The position numbers and the translations under genes were made by a program. Of a DNA stretch of 64,000 nucleotides, positions 61,887 to 64,000 are shown piece after piece; position 1 is the first letter of the stretch, and every line of letters begins with the position of its first letter. The stretch covers positions 2,685,001 through 2,749,000 of the forward strand of contig NZ_AP019749.1 in assembly GCF_006740045.1 (NCBI RefSeq), read 5' to 3'. Under the pieces are notes generated by a model that did not search any database, was not told the origin of the DNA, and worked only from the letters and a program-made list of their open reading frames with translations. This DNA comes from Comamonas terrigena NBRC 13299 (lineage in GTDB: Bacteria > Pseudomonadota > Gammaproteobacteria > Burkholderiales > Burkholderiaceae_C).

Positions 61887-62142
61887 CTGTAGGCACCTCT
61901 ATTTCGCCATCTTTGGCAGTTACAACCACATTATCTAGAATGGTAGGACATGCGATGGTGATTTGCAATTCTCCATCCACGCGTGCAACCGGGCCAATAA
62001 TCCATGCGCTCTTTGTCTCAACGATATAGCCATCAGGCAGCGGGGAGAAATCAAAGTCCTCCCCATTTATCTTCAACAAGTCGCCGCTTTTATAAAGCTC
62101 CAAAGTGTCGAACCGAAATTGCGGTGTGAATTTGATTTTCAT
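61879..62142 (-). CDS. Phage protein of unknown function (tail-fibre region)
   Basis: An 87-residue, mostly beta-strand-like protein (MKIKFTPQFRFDTLELYKSG, DLLKINGEDFDFSPLPDGYI). It starts 2 bp after the tail-fibre stop and overlaps the next gene by 8 bp. Function unknown; a tail-fibre chaperone is possible. Its GC content is lower than that of the chromosome. Confidence 0.65.
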   Translation of the reverse strand: MKIKFTPQFRFDTLELYKSGDLLKINGEDFDFSPLPDGYIVETKSAWIIGPVARVDGELQITIACPTILDNVVVTAKDGEIEVPTDE

Positions 62143-62144
62143 AA

Positions 62145-64000
62145 TTAGTACCAATAGCCTTGGACAGAATAGGAAGTAAGAGTAATGTTCTGCGCAGTTC
62201 CTCCGTTCTTTCCGACAGCAGCAATAGCCTGAGCTCCTGCCATTTGCGCATAACCATACATGAAGTCTGGAGACGTTCCTGGGTTTATCTGTGCAAAAAC
62301 TACGGAAGACTTAGAAAGCACTACAGGCGTAGGCGTGGCATACCCTGAATACACAACAGGGGTGTTTGCAGCAACGCTCGTAACAGTAGCATTTGGGGTT
62401 GCCAATATGGTTAGCGACCCATCGTTACGCAAGATAAATGTGCCGTTCGCGTTGCTACCATACTGCACTTGGCGGTCAACAACCCAGTTGGTTCCGTTGT
62501 ATGTAGCAACAGTGTCAACATCTGTGCGAATATATCCGGCAGGCAAAGCCACCCCAGTAACTGTAACTGCCCCCACCGCACCAAGGCCATCAACATTGAT
62601 TGTTGTGGCCCCGGTATTTGCAGCAGTTGCACGAAATGTCTTTATTTGCCCTCGCACCAATGAAGTCTGCGGATATACAGACGACAAGGTTATTGCGTTT
62701 GCAGTGCCACCGTAGGTTCCAAACGCCCACGCCATGTGTCGGATGGTTATTTTTGCAGCATCCGACAAACCGAGGTCACCGCCGACAACAAGATTCTTCG
62801 CCACACCCAGGCCGCCGGCGATACGCAATGCCCCCGTTGTCGCAGACGTAGATTCTGTGGTGTCGGTAACGTTAAGCCATCCGTCAATTTGGTTCTGTGT
62901 GGAACCCGCAAGATGGATACCCCACTTAATCCCATAGGTACCAGACCCTGCGTAAACACCACGGAACAAGTACGCCGTGTTGATAGTGCCGGCATTTGTT
63001 ATTGAGGTGTAGCTACCCAACGCACGAACCAACGTGCTATTGGTATTAGTGTTGTTTATATAACTAGCAACGCCATATGAGTCATTAGTTTGCTTTGCAG
63101 TCGTCCCTACGTGCTGACTAATGAACCATCCTGCATAAGCGTTTGCCAGATTCTGAGTCCGCGCAGCATTATCTGTAGCATACCCACGCGCACCCGCAAT
63201 AACAGTGGCTTCGCCCACACCGTCGGCTGCAGCAGAAACTTCTGCCACTGCTTCAGAACCAACAAGTGAAATTGTAGACCCCGCTAGTTGGGCCACCGTA
63301 TTGTTGCCTCGCATTCGGAGGTATGCAGCACGATGTGTGCGCCCAGCAGTCAACGTAGTTGAGTCGGTGGAAATATCAAAATTTACACCTGATATATTTC
63401 CGTTAGCTGGGAATGTGGTATCTGTGCAGTAGACCCCCACGCCAGTATTCCAGGTGGTGCTGCCAATACCGATACGACTGGCATTAAATCCACCATAAAA
63501 AGACTGCACAGCCGTCCACGTCTGCGCCGTTGCAGTCAGAACAAACTGCTTCCATGTGCTAGTCGGAATATCCTCAAACCGCCCAGCGTAGAACACAGGT
63601 TTTGCAGTGTCCCACCGCAGCGACATAAAAGACCATGTATCGAGGGTCTTGCTGAAGAAGCCAGGGCTATACCGCATTTCGATTGGTATGGTTTCACCAT
63701 CCGCCCGGTAGAACCCCGACCCTTTAGCCAAACACTGCGCGAAAAAGTCCTGCAAGCTAGTTGCAGATATACGCGTGGCTTCGACCTTGGTTGCCCCAGC
63801 CTCAACGCCATCCAGCTTCAGCCGCTCTGCTGGCGTCAGCAGGCGCGCAGGATCAATGGACACCGCCGACTGCGCAGCACTCTGCGCCGCCGCATTCGCC
63901 TGCTGGGCGGCCGCATTCGCCGTGGACGATGCGGCTTGCGCATCGCCCTTGGCCAGTTCTGCTGCGCTCTTGGCACTCTCTGCCGCCAGCTTGGCTTCGG
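62145..64000 (-). CDS. Phage tail fibre protein, N-terminus beyond the window
   Basis: At least 618 codons; the frame stays open to the right edge. The visible N-terminal part is Ala-rich coiled repeat (ESAKSAAELAKGDAQAASST, NAAAQQANAAAQSAAQSAVS), typical of tail-fibre shafts. It is followed by SIDPARLLTPAERLKLDGVE and a long Thr/Ser/Gly/Asn-rich beta domain, ending in LTSYSVQGYWY. The GTG at 63863 is an internal codon and not the start. It is a receptor-binding fibre of an integrated tailed phage. Confidence 0.85.
   Translation of the reverse strand, partial: EAKLAAESAKSAAELAKGDAQAASSTANAAAQQANAAAQSAAQSAVSIDPARLLTPAERLKLDGVEAGATKVEATRISATSLQDFFAQCLAKGSGFYRADGETIPIEMRYSPGFFSKTLDTWSFMSLRWDTAKPVFYAGRFEDIPTSTWKQFVLTATAQTWTAVQSFYGGFNASRIGIGSTTWNTGVGVYCTDTTFPANGNISGVNFDISTDSTTLTAGRTHRAAYLRMRGNNTVAQLAGSTISLVGSEAVAEVSAAADGVGEATVIAGARGYATDNAARTQNLANAYAGWFISQHVGTTAKQTNDSYGVASYINNTNTNSTLVRALGSYTSITNAGTINTAYLFRGVYAGSGTYGIKWGIHLAGSTQNQIDGWLNVTDTTESTSATTGALRIAGGLGVAKNLVVGGDLGLSDAAKITIRHMAWAFGTYGGTANAITLSSVYPQTSLVRGQIKTFRATAANTGATTINVDGLGAVGAVTVTGVALPAGYIRTDVDTVATYNGTNWVVDRQVQYGSNANGTFILRNDGSLTILATPNATVTSVAANTPVVYSGYATPTPVVLSKSSVVFAQINPGTSPDFMYGYAQMAGAQAIAAVGKNGGTAQNITLTSYSVQGYWY

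Noticed and set aside
63861..63863. GTG as the start codon of the tail-fibre gene
   Set aside because: The same frame continues upstream without a stop to the window edge and encodes Ala-rich fibre-type repeat.
1..64000. CRISPR arrays, rRNA genes or riboswitches
   Set aside because: No regularly spaced repeats, no rRNA sequence and no recognisable riboswitch core were seen on either strand.

Overview
This 64 kb window is a high-GC chromosomal segment (roughly two thirds G+C) of a betaproteobacterium of the Burkholderiales, most likely the Comamonadaceae (Comamonas/Delftia/Acidovorax type). The basis is the Bug-type (TctC) solute receptor, a fused ArgA-type N-acetylglutamate synthase, an AmpR/class A beta-lactamase pair, LivF, CysTWA and HrpA with this codon use. 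The genus is an inference. The right end is the late region of a prophage, preceded by an A+T-rich accessory block.

Layout. 0-10 kb: end of a branched-chain amino-acid ABC operon (livF), an SDR, a Bug receptor, a universal stress protein, a 2OG-Fe(II) dioxygenase, a HugZ/PNPOx-like protein, an acyl-CoA ligase, and a beta-CASP metallo-hydrolase. 10-20 kb: HrpA helicase, a membrane metallophosphoesterase, zinc-ribbon and lipoprotein genes, an MFS carrier and an HPP-CBS membrane protein. 20-25.5 kb: a nitric-oxide defence divergon, with hmp facing norR across NorR boxes and a sigma-54 promoter, then argA. 25.5-32 kb: a frameshifted beta-lactamase facing ampR, a diguanylate cyclase, and an ECF sigma/anti-sigma pair near a DUF3455 lipoprotein. 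32-38.5 kb: GST, RluE-type pseudouridine synthase, dsbB and the complete sulfate ABC operon sbp-cysT-cysW-cysA.

38.8-40.6 kb: an isolated flagellin gene with an M9-like zinc metallopeptidase built into its variable region (a flagellinolysin). It is far from any other flagellar gene in view. 40.7-48.6 kb: small hydrolase, a LysR regulator facing azoR, a YdcF protein, an amidohydrolase/XRE regulator/PyrE-like cluster, and a TRAP solute receptor.

48.6-54.5 kb: a largely non-coding stretch with a hexanucleotide repeat. It also holds a Fur-box promoter followed by two hairpins and a U-tract, read here as a candidate iron-responsive small RNA. Beyond that lie a ferric-reductase-like flavocytochrome, a MITE-like repeat, a periplasmic triple-repeat protein with a CsbD protein, a 33-codon small gene, a transglutaminase and tRNA-Gly(CCC).

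54.5-64 kb: an RluA-type pseudouridine synthase, a Nudix hydrolase, two convergent low-GC acyltransferase-3 genes in decayed flanking DNA, then prophage lysis (Rz/Rz1, SAR endolysin, holin-like) and tail-fibre genes running off the right edge. The acyltransferases may be cell-surface modification (lysogenic conversion) genes of that prophage.

The most noteworthy items are the proteolytic flagellin, the putative Fur-controlled sRNA, the fully legible NorR/sigma-54 control region of hmp, and the one-base homopolymer frameshift in the beta-lactamase.
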